DNA from: Acidocella sp. 20-57-95
Lineage (GTDB): Bacteria; Pseudomonadota; Alphaproteobacteria; Acetobacterales; Acetobacteraceae
Assembly: GCA_002255575.1 (NCBI GenBank)
Contig: NCAT01000014.1
Coordinates: forward strand, 1 to 64,000
Direction: 5' to 3'
Length of the DNA: 64,000 nucleotides
Positions 16,851 to 25,510 of this stretch are shown here, one piece after another (positions within the stretch are counted from its first letter, which is position 1; each line of letters starts with the position of its first letter). Below the pieces are notes generated by a model, which worked only from the letters and a program-made list of their open reading frames with translations, was not told the origin of the DNA and made no database searches. Both the position numbers and the translations under genes were made by a program.

Positions 16851-17064
16851 ACCACCGTTTAGCCGCCGCCTTCTTAGCAATCTCTGCCCGTCGCTCTGGC
16901 GTCATGCCAGCAGCGCGGGCCTTTCCGCCCAGCTTGCCAAGGGTCGCGGCGGCGCTGGCCGGGGTAGTTACGTCATCTTCCTCGCCCGTCGCCATCCGCA
17001 TGACCTTCACGGCGTTGCCGACCACGTCGGCGGGGCGTTTCTCGCCTTTAGGACCCTTTGGCAT
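16840..17064 (-). CDS. small basic KRPADVVGNAV-type protein, IS passenger
   Basis: 74 residues, Lys/Arg/Ala-rich. The pattern MPKGPKGEKRPADVVGNAVK...GKLGGKARAAGMTPERRAEI occurs in many small alphaproteobacterial proteins that are labelled only hypothetical or RNA-binding. The Ala/Lys-rich C-terminus (AKKAAAKRW) suggests nucleic-acid contact. Its start overlaps the end of the gene at 17048 by 17 bp, so the two are coupled. Function unknown. Confidence 0.65.
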   Translation of the reverse strand: MPKGPKGEKRPADVVGNAVKVMRMATGEEDDVTTPASAAATLGKLGGKARAAGMTPERRAEIAKKAAAKRWSKT

Positions 17065-17269
17065 CGATCTCAGCTTTCAACGCATTTAGTTGCGGAAGAA
17101 GCTTAACAATCGCCTTTCGCAATTGCTCTTTAACCGCTGCTGTTTCAACTAAGTCGGGTTTTCCATCAGCTCCAATTATCGGGCCAAGTTGGTCCAAGCT
17201 ATCAAATCGTGTTTGGGCAGCTTCCAAATGGGTAAGCAGTCGATAATATTCTTTTTTAGCTTCATCCAT
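17048..17269 (-). CDS. small coiled-coil hypothetical protein, IS passenger
   Basis: 73 residues, mostly helical with Leu/Ala heptads (YYRLLTHLEAAQTRFDSLDQ, then KEQLRKAIVKLLPQLNALKA). It is the first gene of the minus-strand pair near the right end of the IS, and about 75 bp separate its start from the right inverted repeat. No family recognised. Coupling with the basic protein behind it suggests the two proteins work together. Confidence 0.6.
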   Translation of the reverse strand: MDEAKKEYYRLLTHLEAAQTRFDSLDQLGPIIGADGKPDLVETAAVKEQLRKAIVKLLPQLNALKAEIDAKGS

Positions 17270-17365
17270 GCATTGCTCCTATGCTTTCCGCTAAGCATAG
17301 GGCAATTTGGTCCAAAACGCCAGAATCAGATTATGGCCAGGGGATTTTCAAACTGAGACACTACC

Positions 17366-17373
17366 GGATTTGC
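17366..17373. repeat. right 8-bp target-site duplication of the IS element
   Basis: GGATTTGC, identical to 14244-14251, follows the right inverted repeat directly. Confidence 0.9.
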
Positions 17374-17423
17374 TAATTGATTGTACAATAACTGAGCAAT
17401 GTCGAGTTACGAGGCAACCGACC

Positions 17424-17576
17424 ATGAATATCTTTGCGACTATCGTTTGGGTTGGAATCGGTATTTTCGTTTTCAGTTTAGGGTACAAAGTAGGGCATGC
17501 AGATGGTTGGCGAAGTGGTGTGAACTGCGCCGAGTATAGCGGGCCAGCGTACTGTGAATTAAGCGATGCACAATAG
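17424..17576 (+). CDS. possible small single-pass membrane protein
   Basis: 50 residues from ATG 17424 with GAGG 9 bases upstream. The open frame extends back into the IS right end, but that part is clearly not coding. The protein starts with one hydrophobic segment (IFATIVWVGIGIFVFSLGYK), followed by a short tail with two Cys (GVNCAEYSGPAYC). No family is recognised. It may be a small island gene or chance. Confidence 0.4.
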   Translation: MNIFATIVWVGIGIFVFSLGYKVGHADGWRSGVNCAEYSGPAYCELSDAQ

Positions 17577-17895
17577 GTCTATTAGTTGTTTTTCCCGACA
17601 AGCAAAAATTGGTCTCGAATTGTGAGCAATACATTATGACCACGGCACGCACGCCCCCATGGTCCCATGCCACCACCCCCGCAGACCATCACACCATAAT
17701 AAGCTGAAAAATTTAATTTCTACGCGCACTCAAGCCATATAATCACGTAATTCACTGCTTATTCATGCGAATTAAGCATCAAAAGTAGTGCAATTAAGAA
17801 GCGCCAAAACAGTGCTATTTTCAGCCTAATTAGGCCCACATTAGGCCCAGATCAATTTCATGGGCCTAATCAACGGCGTAACTTATTGATTTACA
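17577..17895. other. gene-free right end of the island
   Basis: AT-rich stretch with no convincing gene. It contains the TTAGGCCCA repeat block (17828-17870) and ends at the tRNA-Thr attachment site. Confidence 0.6.
17828..17870 (+). promoter_or_regulatory. right TTAGGCCCA repeats, possible integrase arm sites
   Basis: Two direct copies (17830-17838 and 17841-17850) match the left block at 7849-7872, plus one inverted copy (TGGGCCTAA at 17861-17869). They lie within 70 bp of the right attachment site, as expected for integrase arm or excisionase binding sites. Confidence 0.6.
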
Positions 17896-17971
<76 letters not shown>

Positions 17972-18016
17972 TTCGCTGGGTGCAGGCTATATCGAAGCCG
18001 CGGGTTGGCTGCAAGC

Positions 18017-19231
18017 TTAGCTGCGCGCCATTTCAGCGGGCAGCAGGATGGTTTGCAGAGCGGCCACCAGATCGTCCATCATGGCATCCGTGTGCTTTGG
18101 CCCTGGGGTGAAGCGCAGGCGCTCCTGGCCTTGCGGGACGGTAGGGTAGTTAATGGGGGTGGCATACATGCCAAATTCCCGGATCAAGCGCATACTCACC
18201 TCTGTCGCTTTGGCGGCGTCACCGATGAAAAGCGGCACAATATGGCTTTGGCTTGGCATCACCGGCAGGCCGGCAGCGGCAAATTTGGTTTTCAATGTTT
18301 CAGCGCGGTTGAACAGCAAAGCCCGGCGGGCATGGTCGGACTTCAAGGTTCGTACACTGGCCAAGGCCGCAGCGACGGTGGGGGGTGGCAAGGCGGTGGT
18401 GAAGATGAAACCGGCCGCGACCGAGCGGATATAGTCCAGAATTTTAAAGTCGCCGGTAATATAGCCGCCATGGCAGCCGTAAGCTTTGGCAAGCGTGCCT
18501 TCAATGATGGTGACGCGATGAGCCACGCCGTCACGCTCTGAGACGCCGCCACCATGGGCGCCATACATGCCGACCGCGTGGACTTCATCGAGGTAAGTGA
18601 TGGCGTTGTATTTGTCGGCGAGGTCGCAAATAGCAGCGATGGGCGCAATATCGGCATCCATGGAATAGACGCTCTCAAACGCGATGAGTTTGGGGGCATC
18701 GGCCGGGGCGGCGGCGAGCAGGCGTTCAAGGTCCACCATGTCGTTATGTTTGAACACATGCACAGTGGCTTCGCGGGCATCCTTGATGCCGACGATCATG
18801 GAATTATGATTTTTAGCGTCTGAGAACACGTGCCAATCCGGCAAGGAACGTAGAATGGCGCTTAAGGACGCCTGGTTGGAAACATAGCCGGAGGTGAACA
18901 GCAGCGCGGCATCCTTGCCGTGCAAATCCGCCAGTTCTTCTTCCAGCGCCACATGCAAGGGCGAGGAGCCCGCGATGTTGCGGGTGCCGCCGGCACCGGC
19001 ACCCATGCGGCGGGCGGCTTCGATGGAGGCATCAATCACCGCCGGGTCCGTGCCCATGGCGAGATAGTCGTTGGTGGACCAGACCAGAATGTCGCGCGTG
19101 CGGCCTTCCATGGTCACCTGGTAATAGGGGAAGCGGTCAACCAGCTTTTCGAGTGCGACAAAGCGCCGGTAGCGGCCTTGGGCGGTGATTTCAGCCAGAG
19201 CTTCGTCACATTTTGCCAGAAATTTATGCAT
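18017..19231 (-). CDS. hemA: 5-aminolevulinate synthase
   Basis: 404 residues from ATG 19231; the frame continues upstream to 19294 but the family starts at [12 protein letters not shown]. It is a PLP enzyme of the alpha-oxoamine synthase family that condenses glycine and succinyl-CoA to 5-aminolevulinate, the first step of haem synthesis in alphaproteobacteria (C4 route). Visible marks: [11 protein letters not shown] near the N-terminus, the Gly-rich [31 protein letters not shown] before the cofactor site, and the PLP lysine in [17 protein letters not shown]. Length is normal. It is divergent from rnhB with a promoter gap of about 100 bp. Confidence 0.95.
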   Translation of the reverse strand: MHKFLAKCDEALAEITAQGRYRRFVALEKLVDRFPYYQVTMEGRTRDILVWSTNDYLAMGTDPAVIDASIEAARRMGAGAGGTRNIAGSSPLHVALEEELADLHGKDAALLFTSGYVSNQASLSAILRSLPDWHVFSDAKNHNSMIVGIKDAREATVHVFKHNDMVDLERLLAAAPADAPKLIAFESVYSMDADIAPIAAICDLADKYNAITYLDEVHAVGMYGAHGGGVSERDGVAHRVTIIEGTLAKAYGCHGGYITGDFKILDYIRSVAAGFIFTTALPPPTVAAALASVRTLKSDHARRALLFNRAETLKTKFAAAGLPVMPSQSHIVPLFIGDAAKATEVSMRLIREFGMYATPINYPTVPQGQERLRFTPGPKHTDAMMDDLVAALQTILLPAEMARS

Positions 19232-19337
19232 GATGGCTAAAAACTCTCCTGGGGGAGATTTGGGTTTCGTGAGAAGAACGCCAAGGGGCGGCAAGAGTCA
19301 AATAGCGAATCGGGCGAACTTCCCTATGATCTAAATC

Positions 19338-19949
19338 ATGCCGGATTTTTCATATGAGCTGCGCTTGGGCGGCATTGTGGCCGGTGTTGATGAGGTGGGG
19401 CGCGGGCCGCTGGCCGGGCCGGTGGTGGCCGCAGCGGCTATTTTGCCGCGCAACCTACCGGAAACGCTGCTGGCGATGATTGATGATTCCAAGAAGCTGA
19501 CTGCCGCCAGGCGCTTGGCGGTATTGGCAGGGCTGCACGCGCATGGTGCGGAAATTGCGCTGGGGGCGGCCTCAGTGCGTGAAATAACGCGGCTGAATAT
19601 ATTACAGGCGAGTTTTCTGGCGATGCGTCGGGCGATTGCCCGTCTGCCGCGGGTGCCAGGCCATGTGCTGGTGGATGGCAATAAGCTGCCGGGTGTGAGC
19701 GTGCCCTGCACCGCTTTGGTGGGGGGCGATGGGCTGAGTTTTTCAATCGCCGCGGCCTCGATTGCCGCCAAAGTGCTGCGCGATGGGCTGATGGTGCGGC
19801 TAGATGCGCGCTACCCAGGCTATGGCTGGGCGAGCAATGCTGGGTATGGGGCGGCGGTGCATCGGGCGGGCATTTTGGCACTGGGCGCCACGCCGCACCA
19901 TCGGCCAAATTTTGGCCCGCTGCTACGGGGGCTTAACAAAATTGAATAA
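19338..19949 (+). CDS. rnhB: ribonuclease HII
   Basis: 203 residues. It cleaves RNA in RNA/DNA hybrids and removes misincorporated ribonucleotides. The hallmark [15 protein letters not shown] near residue 13 supplies the DE pair; further acidic residues lie in [11 protein letters not shown] and in [17 protein letters not shown], as in the type 2 family. Length fits. It is followed after about 95 bp by ccrM on the same strand, an order often seen in Rhodospirillales and Acetobacteraceae. Confidence 0.95.
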   Translation: MPDFSYELRLGGIVAGVDEVGRGPLAGPVVAAAAILPRNLPETLLAMIDDSKKLTAARRLAVLAGLHAHGAEIALGAASVREITRLNILQASFLAMRRAIARLPRVPGHVLVDGNKLPGVSVPCTALVGGDGLSFSIAAASIAAKVLRDGLMVRLDARYPGYGWASNAGYGAAVHRAGILALGATPHHRPNFGPLLRGLNKIE

Positions 19950-20043
19950 GGCACTCATTTTTAACCAAATATGCTGCTATAAGCTGTTGACGCGGCTACG
20001 CGCGCGTCTTCACGTTACGGCATGTTTATTTTGAGGCTATAAC

Positions 20044-21153
20044 TTGCCCGTGGAAATGCTGCGCGAACTGCCGCTGGACCAGATTCTGCTCGGCGATGCC
20101 GGGCAGATGCTGCGCATGTTGCCGGATGCGTCCGTGCACTGCGTGTTCGCTGACCCGCCCTATAATTTGCAACTGCGCGGCGAACTGCGCCGGCCGGATG
20201 ATAGTTTGGTGGACGGCGTGGACGAGGAATGGGACCGCTTCACTGATTTTGCCGCCTATGATGCCTTTACGCGCGATTGGTTGGGTGAATGCCGCCGGGT
20301 GTTGCGTAAGGATGGTACGCTATGGGTCATCGGCAGCTACCATAATATCTTTCGCATCGGCGCAATTTTGCAGGATTTGGGGTTCTGGATTCTGAATGAT
20401 GTGATCTGGCGAAAATCCAACCCTATGCCGAATTTCAAAGGTAGGCGCTTTACCAACGCGCATGAGACGATGATCTGGGCGGCCAAGGGACAGGATTCGC
20501 GCTATAAATTTAATTATCAGGCGATGAAGTCCCTGAATGATGATTTGCAGATGCGCAGTGACTGGACCCTGCCGCTCTGTACGGGTGCGGAGCGGTTGCG
20601 CAACGCGCACGGGCTGAAATTACACCCCACACAAAAGCCGGAGGCTTTGCTGCACCGGGTGGTGATGGCAGCAACCGCGCCGGGGGATATTATTCTGGAC
20701 CCGTTCTTAGGGACGGGCACGACGGCGGCGGTGGCGAAACGGCTGCACCGGCATTTCATCGGCATTGAGCGCCACCCCGCCTATGTGGAAGCGGCTTGGG
20801 GGCGGTTGCTGGCGGAACGGGCCGCCCCGGCGCATTTGGTAAATGCCCAGGCGATTGGCCGGGATGCACCACGGATTCCGTTTGGCCGGTTTGTGGAAAA
20901 CGGCACGCTCCCGGCCGGGACAAAATTATACGACCGGCAGCGGAAAATCGCGGCGGAAGTGACCGCGGAGGGGACGTTGCTCTCCGGTGCGCATCGCGGG
21001 TCCATCCATCAGGTCGGGGCGGCGGTGCAGAATGCGCCTTCCTGCAATGGCTGGACCTATTGGCATTTTGAGCGAGATGGAAAATTGCTAGCGCTGGATG
21101 TGTTGCGCAAAGAAGACACGCCCCCCGCGCCACCTGGTGCGCGGCGGCCTTAA
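20044..21153 (+). CDS. ccrM: CcrM-type DNA adenine-N6 methyltransferase (GANTC)
   Basis: 369 residues if started at TTG 20044; GTG 20050 and ATG 20056 are alternatives. It is a beta-class adenine methylase: catalytic DPPYNLQL near residue 38, and the SAM motif DPFLGTGTTAAVAKRLHRHF near residue 220 after it. The extra C-terminal domain of about 100 residues (GTLLSGAHRGSIHQVGAAVQ, then NGWTYWHFERDGKLLALD) is diagnostic of the cell-cycle methylase CcrM, which recognises GANTC in alphaproteobacteria. It controls cell-cycle gene expression after replication. No restriction partner is nearby, which fits an orphan regulatory methylase. Confidence 0.93.
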   Translation: MPVEMLRELPLDQILLGDAGQMLRMLPDASVHCVFADPPYNLQLRGELRRPDDSLVDGVDEEWDRFTDFAAYDAFTRDWLGECRRVLRKDGTLWVIGSYHNIFRIGAILQDLGFWILNDVIWRKSNPMPNFKGRRFTNAHETMIWAAKGQDSRYKFNYQAMKSLNDDLQMRSDWTLPLCTGAERLRNAHGLKLHPTQKPEALLHRVVMAATAPGDIILDPFLGTGTTAAVAKRLHRHFIGIERHPAYVEAAWGRLLAERAAPAHLVNAQAIGRDAPRIPFGRFVENGTLPAGTKLYDRQRKIAAEVTAEGTLLSGAHRGSIHQVGAAVQNAPSCNGWTYWHFERDGKLLALDVLRKEDTPPAPPGARRP

Positions 21154-22277
21154 GCGCGCTGCTTCAACCAAGCCTCAACATGGGTGAGTGACTGGTTGAT
21201 CACCTGGTCCATGTCGAGATACTGGTATGTGCCGCAGCGCCCAATGAAGGCGATGTTCTGTTCATCAGCGGCCAGCGCCTTATATTGGTCGTATAGTTTG
21301 TTATAGCGCCCGTCTGCAGTTTTTACTGGGTAGTAGCGTTCCATGTGGTTGTCGCGGTAGTCGCAGGGCTCTTCGCGCGTGAGCGTGTGGCGGCCGGTAT
21401 TTTGTGCGATATGGTGCGGCAATAGGTGCCAGGCGGTCTCACGGGTGATCGGCCCGGTGTCAGTGAAGTTGGTAATGCTCCAAGATTGCTCTGGTATACC
21501 CGCTTCGGTGCGATGGTGGAATTTTAGGGACCGATAGGGTAATTCACCTAGTTTGAAATCAAAATACTCATCAATCGGCATCGCGTTGAAGCAGAATGCG
21601 TAGTCCGTAAGCATGGATTTCTCAAAGCGCGTCGTCAGGCTAACCCGGATATTCTCATGTGCGAAAATGGTTTGAAATAATTTTGTATAACCATCGCGCG
21701 GCATCATTTGCACATCATCATCGGCAAAATAAGTGTCCTTGCGGTCGGTGCGCAGTGGAATGCGTTTAACGACCGCCGCGGACATGTCCTCCAAATCCAG
21801 ACCCCACATTTTTTTGGTGTAGGGGCGGAAGAATAAATCTGTTAGTTGCAGGCCGATATTCGCATAAAGATGCTCAGCGGCATTGGCAGGTTCGACGATG
21901 GGAAGTGCGATGGATTTGAGATGCGCGTGCACCTGCTCGGCAGTTTGATAATCCGTGCCGAAGACCGCATTCACGGTATCAAGGTTAATCGGTAGTGGCA
22001 CCGGCACCCCGCTGGGCAGCAAGGCGCGGACTTTGTGCGTGTAAGGCACAAATGCGCCAAACTTTTGTACCCATTCAATCACGCGCGGCATTTTGGTATG
22101 AAACAGATGCGGGCCATAAGCATGCACGCGAATGCCATTATCATCCACATAATCATAAGCGTTGCCGGCAATATGCGGCCGCTGGTCTATAACATGAACG
22201 CGAAAGCCAGCCTCAGCCAGCGTGCGGGCATGCACGGCCCCAGCAAAACCGGCACCGACGATAAGGATTGGTTTCAA
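21150..22277 (-). CDS. glf: UDP-galactopyranose mutase
   Basis: 375 residues. A flavoenzyme converting UDP-galactopyranose to UDP-galactofuranose for surface polysaccharides. The N-terminus has the FAD-binding Rossmann motif (ILIVGAGFAGAVHARTLAEA, then VIDQRPHIAGNAYDY). Family marks include GPHLFHT, the RPYTKKMWGLDLEDM region and R-R-E-P-C-DYRDN-like residues, and the C-terminal FIGRCGTYQYLDMDQVI. Its start overlaps the end of the preceding small gene by 4 bp. With the methyltransferase upstream it forms a surface-sugar gene group. Convergent with ccrM (4-bp overlap). Confidence 0.95.
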   Translation of the reverse strand: MKPILIVGAGFAGAVHARTLAEAGFRVHVIDQRPHIAGNAYDYVDDNGIRVHAYGPHLFHTKMPRVIEWVQKFGAFVPYTHKVRALLPSGVPVPLPINLDTVNAVFGTDYQTAEQVHAHLKSIALPIVEPANAAEHLYANIGLQLTDLFFRPYTKKMWGLDLEDMSAAVVKRIPLRTDRKDTYFADDDVQMMPRDGYTKLFQTIFAHENIRVSLTTRFEKSMLTDYAFCFNAMPIDEYFDFKLGELPYRSLKFHHRTEAGIPEQSWSITNFTDTGPITRETAWHLLPHHIAQNTGRHTLTREEPCDYRDNHMERYYPVKTADGRYNKLYDQYKALAADEQNIAFIGRCGTYQYLDMDQVINQSLTHVEAWLKQRA

Positions 22278-22537
22278 ACAGGGTCTCCGTAAATTTCAAT
22301 TTCATCGCGATACGGAACAATTCGATGAATGAAACAGACTTCTTCCAGATCAACAAGCTGTTTTATATTTGCATCAGGCAATTCAAAAATGACGGAAGTT
22401 ATTAAAGCCTCGCAAAACGGCCAATCAGCAACCTCATTTGGTGTTTTCTGTTGGGCAATGGTTCGTCTTGTTGATAGCATGGCATCACCAATGTCGGGCG
22501 TAATTATGTCGATAGCGCTTTGGCATACATGGTTCAT
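22274..22537 (-). CDS. hypothetical protein, possibly second half of a split gene
   Basis: 87 residues with no family that I recognise. It is in the same frame as the gene at 22541, separated only by a TAG and one Arg codon before this ATG, so both may be one protein of about 200 residues broken by a nonsense mutation. The 3' end overlaps glf by 4 bp, which suggests a normal operon position. Content is mixed alpha/beta (ALITSVIFELPDANIKQLVD, ICFIHRIVPYRDEIEIYGD-like). Confidence 0.5.
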   Translation of the reverse strand: MNHVCQSAIDIITPDIGDAMLSTRRTIAQQKTPNEVADWPFCEALITSVIFELPDANIKQLVDLEEVCFIHRIVPYRDEIEIYGDPV

Positions 22538-22540
22538 GCG

Positions 22541-22873
22541 CTAATTTAGGTCAATTTTTATGGCGACATCAAACGCAACCATGGCGTAAGCGGCGGTGTT
22601 TGAAAAAGCCCGTCGCAAACGATATGCCGGGTCATCGGCAATATACCATTGAACCTGACTAGCCAGATACTGTGGCAACCCAGAGGCTAAGAAACCTGAT
22701 TTATGCGAGAGTTTTTCGAGAGAATATGTATCAAGCAAACCATCGGTCTCATCCGCGCGCACCACAAAACGGCAACCGGCGGCCGCGCTGTGAAGAGCCC
22801 GCGCCATATGAGCAGTATCGCTGTTCTCCTGATGTGTCCGGAACAAAACGATAAGGTCTTTATTAGTTAGCAT
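22541..22873 (-). CDS. hypothetical protein, possibly first half of a split gene
   Basis: 110 residues with no recognised family. The start (KDLIVLFRTHQENSDTAHMARAL, beta then helix) looks like the first unit of a Rossmann-type or glycosyltransferase fold, followed by FVVRADETDGLLDTY. The frame ends in TAG at 22543-22541 and continues without shift into the next ORF. It lies between the methyltransferase and glf on the same strand, so a role in surface glycan synthesis is a guess from context. Confidence 0.5.
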   Translation of the reverse strand: MLTNKDLIVLFRTHQENSDTAHMARALHSAAAGCRFVVRADETDGLLDTYSLEKLSHKSGFLASGLPQYLASQVQWYIADDPAYRLRRAFSNTAAYAMVAFDVAIKIDLN

Positions 22874-22882
22874 CGAAACTTA

Positions 22883-23590
22883 TTATTTTGCTGCTTCGAC
22901 CAAAACCGCAACCTGTTGGTGCGATGGCACACAGCCAACATAGCTAAAGTTCAAAGATTGTTGCGCAACAAATTCATTCCAAGCTTTATATTCATGCGCC
23001 CGCCAGCCAGGGTAATTTAAGAACTCATCAAACACAATGACAGTCCCAGGCACAATGGCGTCTTTCAGCCAATGTAGAATCGTTTTGGTCGAGCTATATA
23101 AATCACAATCAATATGTAAAAACGAGACAGGTTTTTGGTGGTGAACCACGAAGTGCGGTAAAGTTTTATCGAACCAGCCGATTACAAGCTCGGCATTTTC
23201 GGGGATTTCAGGCGGTTGCTGGGCGAAACTCCCCGCCGGGTACCCTGGACGCCAGTCTTCGGGTAGCCCATTAAACCCGTCAAAACCGTATACTTTGCCA
23301 GCGTGCGCGTCTGCAATGATCCGTAAGGTTCGCCCACTGGCAACGCCAAATTCCAAAAATAATCCATCAGTCCTTGCTGTGGTAACAGCGTGGCGCAATA
23401 GCGCCTCATCGGTTGGAAATCGCATGGCGCGTTTGAAATTCTCAACAGCGAAATTTGAGGAATCGATGCTCGCGGCAACTTCTCCTAACCGATCGTAATC
23501 ATACCCGTTATGAGATCGGCCCAACAAACTTGCGGCCATGATCGGCGCAAGGCGACCGGCCAAAGCTAAAATGTCGATTTCATTCGTCAT
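22883..23590 (-). CDS. class I SAM-dependent methyltransferase (TylF/macrocin-like)
   Basis: 235 residues from ATG 23590. SAM-binding motifs: FLEFGVASGRTLRIIADAHA (motif I with G-V-A-S-G), KVYGFDGFNGLPEDW (acidic end of strand 2), and FLHIDCDLYSSTKTIL (motif IV, metal-binding Asp residues as in TylF sugar O-methyltransferases). VIVFDEFLNYPGW follows. The pattern is that of the TylF/DUF1442-like family acting on sugars or small molecules. It heads the group with the split gene and glf, which suggests modification of a surface sugar. It is divergent from hprK. Confidence 0.85.
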   Translation of the reverse strand: MTNEIDILALAGRLAPIMAASLLGRSHNGYDYDRLGEVAASIDSSNFAVENFKRAMRFPTDEALLRHAVTTARTDGLFLEFGVASGRTLRIIADAHAGKVYGFDGFNGLPEDWRPGYPAGSFAQQPPEIPENAELVIGWFDKTLPHFVVHHQKPVSFLHIDCDLYSSTKTILHWLKDAIVPGTVIVFDEFLNYPGWRAHEYKAWNEFVAQQSLNFSYVGCVPSHQQVAVLVEAAK

Positions 23591-23714
23591 ATTCTGAGCC
23601 TCAGTGATAAATATTTTGGCAGTCCACTTGGGCATAACGGGTCAGACCACCAGGTGCAACGATACGCCAAGCCCCCTTCCCCGCTTGCCCAAAACTTGCC
23701 ACAATCGGGGCAAT

Positions 23715-24149
23715 ATGCGTTTTCACGCCTCTTGCGCGGCCCTTGATGGCCCAAACGGATTTGATGCGGTGCTGCTCCTGGGCCCCTCCGGTAGCGGCAA
23801 GTCTGACCTTTTGCTTCGGTTGATCGAGGCGGGCTGGCAGATGGTGGCGGATGATCAGGTGCTGGTTGAAGATGGCATCGCCCATGCGCCACCCCAGCTC
23901 GCGGGGATGCTGGAGGTTCGCGGGTTGGGGCTGTTTGCCCTACCTTATCTCACGCAGGCTAGGGTGCGCTTGGTGGTGCAACTTGGCGTGCAGACCGAAC
24001 GGCTGCCAGCCCCCGCAACCGACCCTGCGTTGAACCTGCCGCTGATGATGCTTGACCCGACGCAGCCATCCGCCCCCGCCCGGTTGCGCCTGGCGCTGGA
24101 TGCGGCTTGTGGGCGGGTTGCCCAAATTGCCGGTGCCTTTGCCGCATGA
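23715..24149 (+). CDS. hprK: HPr kinase/phosphorylase, short alphaproteobacterial form
   Basis: 144 residues from ATG 23715; the frame reaches further back but without family similarity. It has only the C-terminal kinase domain of HprK, as usual in alphaproteobacteria, where the N-terminal domain is absent. Walker A GPSGSGKSDLLLRLIE, MVADDQVLVE, and the signature region LEVRGLGLF are present. It phosphorylates a serine of HPr and so links the PTS to other signals. ATGA overlap with rapZ and the EIIA, HPr and EI genes behind it make one operon. Confidence 0.93.
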   Translation: MRFHASCAALDGPNGFDAVLLLGPSGSGKSDLLLRLIEAGWQMVADDQVLVEDGIAHAPPQLAGMLEVRGLGLFALPYLTQARVRLVVQLGVQTERLPAPATDPALNLPLMMLDPTQPSAPARLRLALDAACGRVAQIAGAFAA

Positions 24150-25054
24150 ATACAACACCCTGCCCGATTAAAGTGGTGCTGGTGACCGGGCTTTCAGGTG
24201 CCGGAAAAAACTCTATTTTGCGGGCACTCGAAGACCTCGGTTTTGAGACCATGGATAACCCACCGCTCACCGCGTTGGAGACGCTGATCATGGAAGGTCA
24301 GCGCAATATCGCCATTGGGGTGGATGCGCGCTCGCGCGGGTTTGAATCGGCGGCCGTGTTGGAAACCCTCAAACGGCTGGCGCAAAACCCGCGCTTGGTG
24401 CCGCAACTAATTTACGCCAATGCCACCGATGAACAATTGCTGCGCCGCTATACCGAAACCCGGCACCGCCACCCGCTGGCACAAACGGGCCAGGTGATTG
24501 AGGGCGTGGCCTTGGAGCGGGCCTTAACCGACCCGTTGCGTCTGGCGGCGGATTTGGTGATCGATACCTCGACGCTGCCGCTGCATGGTTTGCGCCGGAT
24601 TATTGAAGACCGCTTTGGTGCTGAGACGCCGGGCATGGGAATTACCCTGGTCTCCTTTGCCTATCCGGCAGGGCTGCCCCGCGAAGCGGACATCGTGTTG
24701 GATGCTCGTTTCCTGCGCAACCCACATTATGAAGCTGCGCTGCGCCCGCTTTCTGGGCAAAATCAAGATGTTGCTGCCTATATTGAGGCAGATAGCTTCT
24801 GCGCCCCGTATTTTGCCCATATCGCGGGCTTGACGGATTTCCTGTTGCCGCGCTTCGTGCAAGAGGGAAAAAAATATGCAACAATTGCGATTGGTTGTAC
24901 GGGTGGCCAGCATCGCTCTGTCTATCTGGTGGAAAGACTGGCCGCGCATCTCAAACTCGCTAGCTGGCGGGTGAGGGTGACGCACCGGGAACAGCCACAT
25001 TGGGGCGAGGCTGAGATGAGTAAACAATTAGCGGGGACCGTACCTAGCCGATGA
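24146..25054 (+). CDS. rapZ: RNase adapter/nucleotide-binding protein RapZ
   Basis: 302 residues from ATG 24146, which overlaps the hprK stop. The N-terminal P-loop reads TGLSGAGKNSILRALEDLGF; the residue after the Lys is Asn, where Ser/Thr is usual, with Ser one place later. The family marks DNPP, GVDARSRGF, AYPAGLPREADIVLDARFLRNPHYE and the C-terminal GCTGGQHRSVYL (GHRRSV-like) are all there. In E. coli RapZ controls glucosamine-6-phosphate synthase via small RNAs; in alphaproteobacteria it is regularly next to the regulatory PTS, whose signalling it may share. Confidence 0.93.
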   Translation: MNTTPCPIKVVLVTGLSGAGKNSILRALEDLGFETMDNPPLTALETLIMEGQRNIAIGVDARSRGFESAAVLETLKRLAQNPRLVPQLIYANATDEQLLRRYTETRHRHPLAQTGQVIEGVALERALTDPLRLAADLVIDTSTLPLHGLRRIIEDRFGAETPGMGITLVSFAYPAGLPREADIVLDARFLRNPHYEAALRPLSGQNQDVAAYIEADSFCAPYFAHIAGLTDFLLPRFVQEGKKYATIAIGCTGGQHRSVYLVERLAAHLKLASWRVRVTHREQPHWGEAEMSKQLAGTVPSR

Positions 25055-25067
25055 GTGGACGTAATAT

Positions 25068-25502
25068 ATGATCGGTATGGTGCTGGTGACACACGGGGCG
25101 CTTGCCAATGCGCTGCGCGATGCGATGGAACATGTGGTGGGCAAGCAAACCGCGCTGGCCACAGTGTGCATTGAATCAGACGCTGAAATTGAAGGCCAAC
25201 GGGCCGAGATTGCCGCCCGCATGGCGGAAGTAAATTCGGGCGATGGCGTGATCCTTCTCACCGATATGTTCGGCGGCACGCCCAGCAATCTGGCAATGTC
25301 CATGCTGAACCAGCCAGATGTGGAAGTCATCGGCGGGGTAAACCTGCCCATGCTGGTGAAGCTGGCGAAAGTGCGCGGCAGCCAGAGCCTCGCGGAATCG
25401 GTACAATGCGCAGAGACGGCAGGGCGGAAATATATCACTTCCGGCCACGAAATTCAGCAGGCCGCTCATAACGGCAATGGCGCGTGCCGGGCGGCGGGCT
25501 AA
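25068..25502 (+). CDS. PTS EIIA component, mannose/fructose type
   Basis: 144 residues. The start MIGMVLVTHGALANALRDAM has the phosphorylated His at position 9. The body with VILLTDMFGGTPSNLAMSML is typical of the EIIA-Man (PTSIIA-Man/ManX N-terminal) fold. There is no IIB, IIC or IID gene here, so it receives phosphate from HPr and acts as a regulator rather than in sugar uptake. It lies 13 bp after rapZ. Confidence 0.93.
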   Translation: MIGMVLVTHGALANALRDAMEHVVGKQTALATVCIESDAEIEGQRAEIAARMAEVNSGDGVILLTDMFGGTPSNLAMSMLNQPDVEVIGGVNLPMLVKLAKVRGSQSLAESVQCAETAGRKYITSGHEIQQAAHNGNGACRAAG

Positions 25503-25510
25503 GCGCCGGA

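Larger units (their letters stand above)
14252..17365. mobile_element. IS1-family element with passenger genes, 3114 bp
   Basis: Perfect 20-bp terminal inverted repeats (GGTAGTGTCTCAGTTTGAAA at 14252-14271 and its complement at 17346-17365) are flanked by the 8-bp duplication GGATTTGC. One transposase gene occupies the left third; its stop codon lies inside the left repeat. The other 2.1 kb hold a three-gene plus-strand cassette and a two-gene minus-strand pair, none needed for transposition. At 3.1 kb it is much longer than a plain IS1 (about 0.8-1.2 kb), so it fits the transporter-IS class. The perfect ends suggest recent insertion. Confidence 0.9.
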
